A stretch of DNA of 64,000 nt from Tsukamurella sp040611135 (GTDB lineage Bacteria; Actinomycetota; Actinomycetes; Mycobacteriales; Mycobacteriaceae), in assembly GCF_040611135.1 (NCBI RefSeq), contig NZ_JBEXNL010000007.1, forward strand, positions 124,001-188,000, read 5' to 3'. Shown piece by piece: positions 26,002 to 34,250 of the stretch. The notes under the pieces are model-generated. The model did not search any database, had not been told where the DNA came from, and saw only the letters and a program-made list of their open reading frames with translations. Each line of letters begins with the position of its first letter. Position 1 is the stretch's first letter. The translations under genes and the position numbers were made by a program.

Positions 26002-27075
26002 ATGGGCGACGCCGAAGAACTCGACATCGACGCTCTGCTCCTGCCGGGCAAACGCAAGTACACCTTCCGTGAGCTCGCCGAGCAGGGCGGCATCGACGTG
26101 GAGGATCTCCGCGTGTGGTGGACCTCCGCCGGCTTCGCGGACCTGCGCGACGACGACCAGAAGGCCTTCACCCGCGACGACGTGGCGATCGTCAAGGACC
26201 TCGCGGACCTGTTCTCCTTCGGCGTCGTGGAGAGCGATGCGGTGGTCCCGGGCGCGCAGTCCCTCGGCCAGGCGATGTACCGGCTCGCCGAATGGCAGGC
26301 CGGCATCGTCCGGACGTACCTCGACAACGCGCAGGACACCGGCGTGAAGGACCCGTCAGCGGGCGTGGCTCGGGTGATCGACAAGATGGAGAACCTGCAG
26401 GCCCACGTGTGGCGGCGGCATCTGATCACCGCCACCCAGCGGCTGGTCACTCCCGAGAACGCGGCCGATGTCATGTCCGCGCAGATGGCGGTCGGCTTCG
26501 CCGATATGGTCGGGTACACGCGCCTGAGCCGCGGGCTGGCGATCGAGGAGTTGAACACACTGGTCTCGACGTTCGAGGCACGGATGCAGTCGGTGATCTA
26601 CGGCGGCGGCGGATGGATCATCAAGGGCGTCGGCGACGAGGTCATGTTCGCCGCGGAGAACCCCGCGGACGCCGCCCGGATCGCCCTCGAACTGCAGCAG
26701 CCGCACACCTACCCGGAGCTGGACGCGATCGAGATCGAGTTCCCGCAGCTGCGCGTGGGCATGGCGTACGGCGAGGTACTGCAGCGCTACGGCGACCTGT
26801 TCGGCAGCGTGGTCAACCTGGCAGCCCGCCTGACCAGCGCCGCCCGGCCCGGGACCGTGCTCATCGACGACAACTTCACGCAGGCGATCGCCGAGGACCC
26901 CGGGATCGACACCAAGAGCCTGCGCGCCTACCGCGCCCGCGGCTTCCGGGCGGTGCACCCGCACCTGCTGCGGTACAGCAAGGACGCCGTCGCCGCGAAG
27001 GAGGCGGAAGCGGCCGACGCAGCGGCCGCCGAAGCAGAGGGAACCGTCGAGGAGCCTGCGGCCAAGAAGAAGTAG
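26002..27075 (+). CDS. Class III adenylate cyclase, Rv2212-like
   Basis: This 357-aa soluble enzyme has an N-terminal regulatory region (about residues 1-150, KRKYTFRELAEQGGIDVEDL) and a class III cyclase domain at about residues 160-320. The metal-binding aspartates appear in VGFADMVGYTRLS and in IIKGVGDEVMF. The transition-state Asn/Arg pair is in SVVNLAARL. The overall plan matches M. tuberculosis Rv2212, an adenylyl cyclase modulated by pH and fatty acids (family knowledge). The C-terminus is Ala/Glu-rich and ends in lysines. It is transcribed divergently from sdaA from an overlapping promoter region. Confidence 0.9.
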   Translation: MGDAEELDIDALLLPGKRKYTFRELAEQGGIDVEDLRVWWTSAGFADLRDDDQKAFTRDDVAIVKDLADLFSFGVVESDAVVPGAQSLGQAMYRLAEWQAGIVRTYLDNAQDTGVKDPSAGVARVIDKMENLQAHVWRRHLITATQRLVTPENAADVMSAQMAVGFADMVGYTRLSRGLAIEELNTLVSTFEARMQSVIYGGGGWIIKGVGDEVMFAAENPADAARIALELQQPHTYPELDAIEIEFPQLRVGMAYGEVLQRYGDLFGSVVNLAARLTSAARPGTVLIDDNFTQAIAEDPGIDTKSLRAYRARGFRAVHPHLLRYSKDAVAAKEAEAADAAAAEAEGTVEEPAAKKK

Positions 27076-27127
27076 CAGGCCGCGAGCGAGGTCGAAACCA
27101 CCGATACCGACCGCGGTCGCGGCTCGA

Positions 27128-27445
27128 TCAGGCCGCGGCGAGCGCCACGGGGCGCGGACGCGCGCCGAGCAGCTCGCGGTGCACGCCGCCGACGAACTCG
27201 ATCATCGATCCGCCGAGGGCGTCGCACACGCTGCTCAGGACCTCCGACGAGGCCTCCTTGCGGCCGCGCTCGACCTCGGAGAGGTACTGCGTGGAGACTC
27301 CCGCCTCACCCGCGACCTCGGCGAGGGTACGGCCCTGCCGCGTCCGTTCCTGCCGCAGCACGCGGCCGAACACCTCACGCAGCAGCGGCGGGCGCGCAGC
27401 CTCCGCCGACTCGTGCGTCTCGATGCTCGCCACCCCGCTCGTCAT
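27128..27445 (-). CDS. ClgR-like XRE-family transcriptional regulator
   Basis: This 105-aa protein has a helix-turn-helix at about residues 30-75 (GRTLAEVAGEAGVSTQYLSEVERGRKEASSEVL). The SxxYLSEVERGRKE..S.EVL pattern closely resembles ClgR, the activator of clp protease genes in Mycobacteriales. An extra N-terminal arm and a different genomic context keep the assignment tentative. The ATG at 27445 is 7 nt after a TAGGGT box that overlaps the stop codon of the upstream MFS gene, so it seems to have its own leaderless promoter. Confidence 0.8.
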   Translation of the reverse strand: MTSGVASIETHESAEAARPPLLREVFGRVLRQERTRQGRTLAEVAGEAGVSTQYLSEVERGRKEASSEVLSSVCDALGGSMIEFVGGVHRELLGARPRPVALAAA

Positions 27446-27452
27446 ACGTTTC

Positions 27453-27458
27453 ACCCTA
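27453..27458 (-). promoter_or_regulatory. -10 box (TAGGGT) for the XRE gene, overlapping the MFS stop
   Basis: The TAG stop codon of the MFS gene forms the first half of a TANNNT box located 7 nt before the ATG at 27445. Confidence 0.45.
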
Positions 27459-28793
27459 TCCGACGGTGCGCCCGCCGGGCGGAGCGTTCACGGTCGGCGA
27501 AACCGGCGCGTCGTCCTCGGGCAACGGATGCTCCAGCTCGTCGCGCGGCATCCGGGCGGCGAGGATCGCGATCAGCGCGAGCGGGATCGGCAGCACCGCC
27601 GCGAGCACGAAGGTCGCGGTGAGGCCGATCGCGTGGCTGACCGGACCCGCCAGTGCCAGCGACAGCGGCATGAACACCAACGAGACGAAGAAGTCCAGGC
27701 TGGAGACCCGGCCGAGCAGCCGGCGCGGCACACGCCGCTGCAGCAGCGTCCCCCAGATCACCACCGGGGCCTCGAAGACCACGCCCAGCACGAAGCCCGC
27801 CGCGACCATGAGCAGGACGTTCGTCGCGGTTCCGTACACCGCGAGCGGCAGTGCGCCGACACCCCACAGGCACATCATCACCGTCAGGTAGCGGCGGGGC
27901 AGCCTCCGCGAGGCCATGAGCAGGGCGCCAGCGACGCCGCCGAAGCCGTAGGCCGCGAGGATCATCGAGTGGTCCGACGGTCCGCCGCCGGCGTGGTCCT
28001 TGATCGCGAAGGGCAGCAGCACGTCGAGCGGCCCGGCCACGAGCAGTACGAGCAGGCTGGCGAACAGGAGCGTCGCCAGCAGCCACGGGGTGCGGCGCAC
28101 GTACTGCACGCCCTCCCACAGCTCACGCAACGGATGTCCCGGCTCGTGCCCGTCGGCTCCGTCGGCTCCGGCACCGTCGGGCACGAGAGCGATCCGGGAG
28201 ACGGACAGGGCTCCGAGGGCGGGAAGGCACCCGGCGACGACGAGGGCGAGACCCGGCGAGTGCAGCGCGATGAGGGCGCCCGCGATCGCCGGCCCGGCGG
28301 CCATGGACGCCGCCGGCCGCACCGCGGACTCGTAGCCGTTGACGGCGAGCAGCTCGCCGGGCGAGACGAGCCGCGGCACCAGCGCCGAGTAGGCGGGGAA
28401 GTAGAAGCCGGACACCAGGCCGAGGACGACGGTGGCGACCAGCATCATCGGCACCGTCACCGCGTCGGTGAGCACGAGCGCGCCCACGCCCGCGATCGTG
28501 ATCGCGTTGACGATCTCCAGCACGAACAGGATGCGCTGTTGCGGCAGGCGGTCCGCGAGCACGCCGCCGGCGAGGGTCGAGACGAGCAGGCCCGCGGCGG
28601 CGCCGCCGGATACGACGGAGACGCTGGTGGGCGAGCCGCCCATGCGGATGACCTGCCAGACCATCGCGATCATCCACATGCCGTCCGCGATGAGCGCGCA
28701 CAGCAGCGTCACGAACAGGAACCGGTAGTTCCGGCGCAGCAGCGGGCGCAGCATGCGGGGCACGTTCCAGCGCGCGCCGAGGTCGGTGGACAC
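27456..28793 (-). CDS. MFS transporter (EntS/drug-efflux type)
   Basis: This roughly 445-aa protein has about 12 membrane segments, beginning with FLFVTLLCALIADGMWMIAMVWQVI. A conserved cytoplasmic loop GGVLADRLPQQRILFVLE sits after the second helix. The sequence type matches MFS exporters related to EntS and macrolide efflux proteins; the substrate is unknown. The start is uncertain. A GTG at 28793 (VSTDLGARW...) with GGAGGG almost abutting it is my choice, while an ATG at 28754 would still keep helix 1. It is divergent from a second MFS gene. Confidence 0.85.
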   Translation of the reverse strand: MSTDLGARWNVPRMLRPLLRRNYRFLFVTLLCALIADGMWMIAMVWQVIRMGGSPTSVSVVSGGAAAGLLVSTLAGGVLADRLPQQRILFVLEIVNAITIAGVGALVLTDAVTVPMMLVATVVLGLVSGFYFPAYSALVPRLVSPGELLAVNGYESAVRPAASMAAGPAIAGALIALHSPGLALVVAGCLPALGALSVSRIALVPDGAGADGADGHEPGHPLRELWEGVQYVRRTPWLLATLLFASLLVLLVAGPLDVLLPFAIKDHAGGGPSDHSMILAAYGFGGVAGALLMASRRLPRRYLTVMMCLWGVGALPLAVYGTATNVLLMVAAGFVLGVVFEAPVVIWGTLLQRRVPRRLLGRVSSLDFFVSLVFMPLSLALAGPVSHAIGLTATFVLAAVLPIPLALIAILAARMPRDELEHPLPEDDAPVSPTVNAPPGGRTVG

Positions 28794-28865
28794 CCCTCCA
28801 CGTTGCCTATTCGCACGGGACGAATCAACTGAATTTCCGCTTGCCGTCAACCGCGGTCGAGGTAT

Positions 28866-28871
28866 TAGCGT
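28866..28871 (+). promoter_or_regulatory. -10 box (TAGCGT) for a leaderless MFS mRNA
   Basis: TANNNT box 7 nt before a GTG at 28879. The same hexamer and spacing occur before lysE. Confidence 0.4.
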
Positions 28872-28878
28872 GCCTGTG

Positions 28879-30252
28879 GTGAGCATGGATACCGACGCCG
28901 AACCGCAGCGCCGCACGAGCGGCCTGCGGTGGTTCCAGGTGGGCTCGGTCGCGCTGATCTCGTTCCTCGCCTTCGAATCCCTCGCCGTCGGCACGGTGCT
29001 GCCGCGCGCCGCCGAGCAGTTCGGCGCCACGGCCGAGTACTCGGTGGCCTTCGGCTCCGCGTTCGCTGCCATGATCGTGGCGATCGCCTGGGCCGGGCCG
29101 TGGGTGGACCGCAGCGGCGTCCGTCCGCCGCTGGTCGCGGGCGGGATCCTGTTCGTCCTCGGCCTGATCGTGGTCGGCTCCGCGCAGGGCATGAACGCGC
29201 TGGCGCTGGGCCGCGCGGTGCAGGGCCTCGGCAGCGGCCTGCTCAGCGTGGTCCTCTACGCCATGGTCGGCCGCCTGATCCCCGCCGACGACCGGCCGAG
29301 GATCTTCGCGGCGTTCTCCACCGCGTGGGTGGTGCCCTCGCTGGTCGGCCCCGCGATCGCGGGCCTGACCGCCGATACCGTGGGCTGGCGCTGGGTGTTC
29401 CTCGGCATCGCGCTCCCGGCCGTCGCCGCTCTGGGCGCGACGCTGCGGGCCACCGTCGGGCTGGACGAATCCGGCTTCGTCTCCGACGGTCCGCCCGACG
29501 GTACGGTCCTGTTCGCCGCCCTCGTGGCGGGTGCGTCGACCGCGGTGGCGCAGTTCGCGGCGCCCCGGGGCGGGGCGGGCTTCCTGGTGCTCACGGGTGC
29601 GTGCCTGACGGTGGCAGTCGCCGCGACGCGGCGCATGCTGCCGGCCGGGACCCTGCTGGCGCGCAGCGGGATTCCGCGCCTGGTCCTCACCAACCTGCTC
29701 CTGGCCGGCACCTTCTTCGCGGCGGAGATCTACGTGCCGCTGTACCTCGTGCACGTCGACGCGATGTCGCCCTTCGCCGCCGGTTCCGTGATGACGGGTG
29801 CCGCCCTGCTCTGGGCCGGCGCCGCGCAGGTGCAGGCGCGGATCCCCGCGTCCGGGCCGGTGCGTCGCCGACTCCCGCTCCTCGGGGCGGCCCTCGTGCT
29901 CGCCTCGGTGGCCGGAGTGACCGCGTGCTTCGCCGCCGACGCCCCGTGGCCCGTGATCTTCGTCGCGTGGGCGATCGGCGGTCTCGGCATGGGCCTGACC
30001 TACCCGACGCTGTCGGTGCTCGTGCTGGGCGCCAGCGCCGCCGACGAACAGGGCACGAACTCCAGCGCCCTCAAGCTGGCCGATTCCGTGGGCACGGCCC
30101 TGGCCATCGCCTGCGCGGGCGCCGTGTTCGCGCAGGTACTGGCATGGGGCCACACGGGATTCGCGGTGACGATGCTGGTGCCCCTGGCCGCCGGAGTGGC
30201 GACGACGCTCGTCGCCGCCGGCCTGACGACCGAGAGATCAGCGGATTCCTGA
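28879..30252 (+). CDS. MFS transporter (EmrB/QacA-like)
   Basis: This roughly 457-aa protein has about 12 membrane segments. Features include helix 1 at GSVALISFLAFESLAVGTVLPRA, the loop GPWVDRSGVRPPLVAGG, and a helix 5 signature AWVVPSLVGPAIAGLTAD typical of drug:proton antiporters. The substrate cannot be predicted. Start candidates are GTG 28879, favoured by the TAGCGT box 7 nt upstream, and ATG 28885. Neither has a good Shine-Dalgarno sequence. Confidence 0.87.
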   Translation: MSMDTDAEPQRRTSGLRWFQVGSVALISFLAFESLAVGTVLPRAAEQFGATAEYSVAFGSAFAAMIVAIAWAGPWVDRSGVRPPLVAGGILFVLGLIVVGSAQGMNALALGRAVQGLGSGLLSVVLYAMVGRLIPADDRPRIFAAFSTAWVVPSLVGPAIAGLTADTVGWRWVFLGIALPAVAALGATLRATVGLDESGFVSDGPPDGTVLFAALVAGASTAVAQFAAPRGGAGFLVLTGACLTVAVAATRRMLPAGTLLARSGIPRLVLTNLLLAGTFFAAEIYVPLYLVHVDAMSPFAAGSVMTGAALLWAGAAQVQARIPASGPVRRRLPLLGAALVLASVAGVTACFAADAPWPVIFVAWAIGGLGMGLTYPTLSVLVLGASAADEQGTNSSALKLADSVGTALAIACAGAVFAQVLAWGHTGFAVTMLVPLAAGVATTLVAAGLTTERSADS

Positions 30253-30279
30253 TCGACGATCCCGATGGGCGATCGCCGA

Positions 30280-31191
30280 TCAGTGTTCGGCCGATCCTCC
30301 GTCCGCCGCCGCCTCGCGGAGCAGGTGCATCGCCCGCCGCACCACGGGGTTACGGCACTCCGAATCCTTGACGTACGCGACGATGGTGCGCCGGGGCGCC
30401 GGATTGCAGACGTCGACCGCGACGGTGCCGGGCGGCAACTCCGTCGCGCCGAGACGGGGCAGGACGGTGACCCCCACGCCGCGCGCGACGAACCGCAGCG
30501 CCGACGGGTAGTCGGTGGTCTCCACCACGAACCGTGGTGTGAATCCGGCTGCGGCGCAGGCATCGAGCACCGCTTGCCGGCAGGCTCCGCGACGCACGTC
30601 GTTGTCGATCCACCGCTCGTGCTCGAGTTCCGACATCTCCACCAGCTCACGGCCGGCGAACTCGTGCCCGTCGGGCACCACGGCCACGTACGACTCGACC
30701 ACGAGGTCCTCGTGCGAGAACCCCGCGACCGCCGTCGTCTGTGCGTGCTCCTGCCGCACCGCGACCGCGAGATCGGGACGGCGGGCGGCGATCTCGGTGA
30801 CCTCGTCCTCGATCCGCAGGCGCAGTCGGGTGTCGGGGAACTCCGCGCTCAAGGTCTGGACGACCGCGGGCATCCAGTGCGTACCCGCGGTGGCGAAGAC
30901 GTTCATGGTGATCCGGCTCGCTTTGCCGGCCCGCAGATCGTCGACCGTGGCGCCGAGGTCGTTGAGGCGGGCGAGGACACCGTCGGCTTCCGTGGCCAGC
31001 ACCCGGCCCGCGGGCGTGAGCTCGACGCCGCGTCCGACCCGTTCGAGGAGCTTGAGCCCCGTCTCGCGCTGCAGCGCGGCGACGTGCTGCGAGACGGCCG
31101 ACGGGGTGTAGCCCAGGCTGGCCGCCGCCGCGGCGACCGAGCCGGTGGCGGCGACGGAGCGGAAGATCATGAGCCGGTGTGCGTCGAGCAT
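30280..31191 (-). CDS. LysR-family regulator (divergent from an EamA exporter)
   Basis: This 303-aa protein has an N-terminal winged helix-turn-helix (RSVAATGSVAAAAASLGYTPS, then AVSQHVAALQRETGLKLLER) and a periplasmic-binding-protein-like effector domain at about residues 90-290. GGAGG lies 6 nt before the ATG at 31191. A near-perfect palindrome only 9 nt upstream (31201-31221) is the likely operator, so autoregulation together with control of the divergent transporter gene is expected. The inducer is unknown. Confidence 0.92.
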   Translation of the reverse strand: MLDAHRLMIFRSVAATGSVAAAAASLGYTPSAVSQHVAALQRETGLKLLERVGRGVELTPAGRVLATEADGVLARLNDLGATVDDLRAGKASRITMNVFATAGTHWMPAVVQTLSAEFPDTRLRLRIEDEVTEIAARRPDLAVAVRQEHAQTTAVAGFSHEDLVVESYVAVVPDGHEFAGRELVEMSELEHERWIDNDVRRGACRQAVLDACAAAGFTPRFVVETTDYPSALRFVARGVGVTVLPRLGATELPPGTVAVDVCNPAPRRTIVAYVKDSECRNPVVRRAMHLLREAAADGGSAEH

Positions 31192-31200
31192 GAGGGGCCT

Positions 31201-31221
31201 CCATTCAGTACTACTGAATGG
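31201..31221. promoter_or_regulatory. LysR operator palindrome
   Basis: Perfect 10-bp arms CCATTCAGTA and TACTGAATGG flank one central C. The inner part fits the LysR T-N11-A consensus (TCAGTACTACTGA). It lies between the divergent LysR and EamA genes and touches the LysR ribosome-binding site. Confidence 0.7.
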
Positions 31222-31274
31222 TACTGCAGAAACATTCGCTTGTGCTTACTCCGATACGAGCGCAGGGTCGAGGC

Positions 31275-32231
31275 ATGACGAATCGACTCCCCGCCCTGGC
31301 GCTCGTCGCCGTGATGTTCGCGTGGGCCTCCGCCTTCGTGGTGATCCGCGCCATCGGCCCGCACGTCTCCCCGATCGCCATGGCCGAGGGGCGCCTGCTC
31401 GTGGGCGCTACCGCGCTCGGCGTCGTCTGGGCGATGAAGGCGCTGTACAACGGCGAATTCCGGCTGCCCCGCGGACGCACGCTCGCGCTGACCGTCGGCT
31501 ACGGCGCGCTCTGGTTCGCGCTGTACACCGTGCTGGTGAACGCCGCCGAACGACACCTCGACGCCGGCACCACCGCACTGCTCGTGAACATCGCGCCGAT
31601 CATCGTGGCAGTCCTCGCCGGTTCCTTCCTGCACGAGGGCTTCCCGCCGCTGCTCGTCGTCGGGATCTCGATCAGCTTCGCCGGTGCGGCCGTCATCGCC
31701 TTCACGGGGGACGGCAGGCGCGACGGTGCCGGGGTCGCCCTCGCGGCCGCCGCGGCACTGCTCTACGGCATCAGCGTGGTCGCGCAGAAGCTGGTGCTGC
31801 GCACCGTCGATCCGCTCACCGCCACCGCGCTGGGCGCGGGAGTCGGAGCGCTCGTGCTGCTGCCGTGGGCGCCCCGGCTGTTCCGCGAGCTGGCGGCGGC
31901 GCCGACGAGCAGCACCGTCGGGGTGCTCTACCTCGGGATCGTCCCGACCGCGCTCGCCTTCCTGTTGTGGGCCTACGCGCTGGCGCACACCCCCGCCGGA
32001 GTCACGGCCTCGTCGTCGTACGCCGTGCCGGGCCTGTCGATCCTGCTCAGCTGGACGTTCCTCGCGGAGACCCCCACCGCGTGGGGCCTGTTCGGCGGCG
32101 CGTTGTGCCTCGCGGGCGTGGCGATCTCACGGATCACCCCGCGACGTCGGCGCACAGCACCGCCGGCCACGCCCGCACGTCCTGCGGCGTCCGGGCGACC
32201 GACAACGACGCCCGTGGGAGCGTCCTGCTGA
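31275..32231 (+). CDS. EamA/DMT-family transporter
   Basis: This 318-aa protein has about ten membrane helices in two EamA repeats (LPALALVAVMFAWASAFVVI and, later, LLYGISVVAQKLVL). This is the plan of drug/metabolite exporters for amino acids or small metabolites. The last helix (GLFGGALCLAGVAISRI) ends near 32133. The remaining 30-odd residues are a Pro/Ala/Arg-rich tail that overlaps the 3' end of the convergent hydrolase gene by 98 nt. The ATG at 31275 is preceded by a short GAGG. It is probably controlled by the divergent LysR protein. Confidence 0.88.
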   Translation: MTNRLPALALVAVMFAWASAFVVIRAIGPHVSPIAMAEGRLLVGATALGVVWAMKALYNGEFRLPRGRTLALTVGYGALWFALYTVLVNAAERHLDAGTTALLVNIAPIIVAVLAGSFLHEGFPPLLVVGISISFAGAAVIAFTGDGRRDGAGVALAAAAALLYGISVVAQKLVLRTVDPLTATALGAGVGALVLLPWAPRLFRELAAAPTSSTVGVLYLGIVPTALAFLLWAYALAHTPAGVTASSSYAVPGLSILLSWTFLAETPTAWGLFGGALCLAGVAISRITPRRRRTAPPATPARPAASGRPTTTPVGASC

Positions 32232-32907
32232 GCGCCTCCGCCGTCGACACCGGGTGTGCCGGATCGTCGATCCACGCGAGCAGCGTCACCGGGATGTCCA
32301 GCCGCGCAAGCGCCGCGGGATCCGGCAGGTCGCTGTCGGCGGCACCCCGGAACAGAGCCGGCAGGAGCGCCTCCGGCACGTCGGGCACCGTCGCCGGATG
32401 CCCGACGGCGGCCGGCGGCACCGGCGCACCCTCCCCCGCGGCGAGGAACGCCTGCAGCCCGTGGTCCTCGAGGAACGCTGCGGCGGCGCGGTACTCGTCA
32501 CCCTTCGCGGCGCGGGTCGCCCAGGCCGTCGGCGGCACCATGAGGGTGAGGCCACCGAACCTGTCGGGATCGCGCACTGCGGCGTGCAGCAGCGTGCCCG
32601 TCCCCATCGACGGGCCGACGCCGTGCACCCGCTCGCCCGGGAACCACTCGTCGAGGAGCCGCAGGAGGTCGTCGGCGAGGTTCGGCCAGCGGTAGTCGGC
32701 GGGGACGGGGCGGCCCGTCGACCGGCCGTGACCGCGGGCGTCGTAGCGCAGTAACCGGGTTCCGCTCAGGCCGCGCCCGAGATCGAGGTCGAGCACCCGG
32801 TCCCGGGCCCGGCTCGAGGTCAGCCCGTGCAACTGGACCACGGGGCGACCGCCCTCGTCGCTGTACTCGACGGCGAGGCGGGCACCGGGAACGTCGAAGC
32901 TGGTCAT
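32134..32907 (-). CDS. Alpha/beta-fold hydrolase
   Basis: This 257-aa protein has the alpha/beta-hydrolase landmarks in order: the oxyanion region VVQLHGLTSSR, the strand-4 segment RLLRYDARGHGRS, and the nucleophile elbow GVGPSMGTG with Ser at about residue 100. A likely acid, DDPAHPVS, lies late in the chain. The usual C-terminal catalytic His region is short (near WIDDPAHP), so the acid/base pair is not certain. GAGAAGG precedes the ATG at 32907. The substrate is unknown. Confidence 0.85.
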   Translation of the reverse strand: MTSFDVPGARLAVEYSDEGGRPVVQLHGLTSSRARDRVLDLDLGRGLSGTRLLRYDARGHGRSTGRPVPADYRWPNLADDLLRLLDEWFPGERVHGVGPSMGTGTLLHAAVRDPDRFGGLTLMVPPTAWATRAAKGDEYRAAAAFLEDHGLQAFLAAGEGAPVPPAAVGHPATVPDVPEALLPALFRGAADSDLPDPAALARLDIPVTLLAWIDDPAHPVSTAEALSRTLPRASLSVARTPQDVRAWPAVLCADVAG

Positions 32908-32945
32908 CGGCCTTCTCTCGCCGCGCGGAGGGTGCGTTGGAGGGC

Positions 32946-32951
32946 TAGGGT
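32946..32951 (+). promoter_or_regulatory. -10 box (TAGGGT) for a leaderless condensation-domain gene
   Basis: TANNNT box 6 nt before the ATG at 32958. Confidence 0.5.
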
Positions 32952-32957
32952 ACCGCC

Positions 32958-34244
32958 ATGCGCCTGACCAATGTCGCGCACCTGCGACTGCCCTTCGGCC
33001 GGCTGTACGGCTACGACGTCACGGCGTCCGAGCCGGGCGCCGCGCTGCCGGTGTCGTTCGACCAGGCGCGGCACGTGGGCGCCGGGGATCGGCCCGGATC
33101 GTGGATGGCGCTGTCCTTCCGGCTCCCCGACCTCGTACCGCGAGATCGGCTCGCGCAGGCGTGGCTCGCCGTCATCGCCCGCCACGGCACGCTGCGCACC
33201 GCCTTCCTCCCCGGGCCCGACGGCCCGACCCTGCACGAGGTCACCGTCGGACCGGGAGCGTGGGTGGAGCACTCCATCGGGCCGGGGCAGGCGGTGGGCG
33301 ACGCGCTGCGGGACGTGCTCGACGACGCCTGTTCCCCGTACCGGCGTCCGGCCCACCGGTTGTGCGTGCTGGAGACCGCCGCCGGTCCGACGGTGATCGT
33401 TGCGGCCGACCACGCGCACACCGACATGTGGTCGATGCTGGTGATCGCGCGCGACCTGCTCGCCGCACTCGACGAGCTCGGTGCCGGCCGCGCACCGTCG
33501 TGGGACCCGGTGCCGCCCTTCGTCGACCACACCCGGGCCCTGCGCGAGCGTCCCCGCGCCCCCGCGGAGGTGCGCGATCGGTGGCGGGAGATCCTGACCG
33601 CCAGCGGCGGTGTCATGCCGGTGTTCCCGCTGCCGCTCGGCGCACCCGAGCCGTACGCCGAACGGGTCGAGGTGCGGGACGTGTTGGGTACCGATGGGGT
33701 GGCCGCCTTCGCCGACGCGGCGCGTGCGGCGGGCGTGTCGACGCTGTCGGCGACCGTCGCCGCGATGACGCGGGTGACGCTGGATCGTGCGGGCGCCCCG
33801 TTGCGCGCGGTGTTCCCGGTGCACAGTCGCTACGACGAGCGGTGGCACGACTCGGTTGGCTGGTTCATCACCAATTCGGTACTGGACTCGCCGTCGGCGG
33901 AGCCGGCCGCCGCCGCCGACGCCGTGCGCGAGGCGGTGGGCCTGGGCTCGTGGCCGCTGGAGGACGTGCTCGCGGAGTGGGGTGGGATGCCCGAGGCGCC
34001 CGGCATGTTCGCCATCTCGTGGCTCGACCTGCGGCGGCTCCCGGTCCGCATCGACGCCGCCCGTCTCGACGCCCAGTACGTCGGCGCGACCATCCGCACC
34101 GACGGCGTGATGCTCTGGTTCATTCTCGACGAGGCCGGCCTGCACCTGCGCTGCCGCTACCCGGACACCCTCGAGGCGCGCGCCAACGTCGGCGACTGGC
34201 TCGACGCCGTGGTCCGCGAGTTGCAGGCCCGCGCCCGGGCGTGA
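32958..34244 (+). CDS. Stand-alone condensation-domain (CoA-dependent acyltransferase fold) protein
   Basis: This 428-aa protein has the two-lobed condensation/PapA fold. The catalytic loop reads ADHAHTDMWSM: the HxxxD core is present (second His and Asp), while the first His of HHxxxDG is Asp and the Gly is Met. A later segment SVGWFITNSVLDS matches the floor-loop region of condensation domains. No adenylation, carrier or polyketide modules lie nearby, so it is probably a free acyltransferase such as those that esterify mycobacterial lipids, but substrate and pathway are unknown. It may instead act with carriers encoded elsewhere. Confidence 0.8.
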   Translation: MRLTNVAHLRLPFGRLYGYDVTASEPGAALPVSFDQARHVGAGDRPGSWMALSFRLPDLVPRDRLAQAWLAVIARHGTLRTAFLPGPDGPTLHEVTVGPGAWVEHSIGPGQAVGDALRDVLDDACSPYRRPAHRLCVLETAAGPTVIVAADHAHTDMWSMLVIARDLLAALDELGAGRAPSWDPVPPFVDHTRALRERPRAPAEVRDRWREILTASGGVMPVFPLPLGAPEPYAERVEVRDVLGTDGVAAFADAARAAGVSTLSATVAAMTRVTLDRAGAPLRAVFPVHSRYDERWHDSVGWFITNSVLDSPSAEPAAAADAVREAVGLGSWPLEDVLAEWGGMPEAPGMFAISWLDLRRLPVRIDAARLDAQYVGATIRTDGVMLWFILDEAGLHLRCRYPDTLEARANVGDWLDAVVRELQARARA

Positions 34245-34250
34245 AACCTC

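Noticed and set aside
30253..30279. GATCG-rich inverted repeat as a terminator between the MFS and LysR genes
   Set aside because: Arms are short and mismatched; the GATCG repeats do not give a convincing stem.
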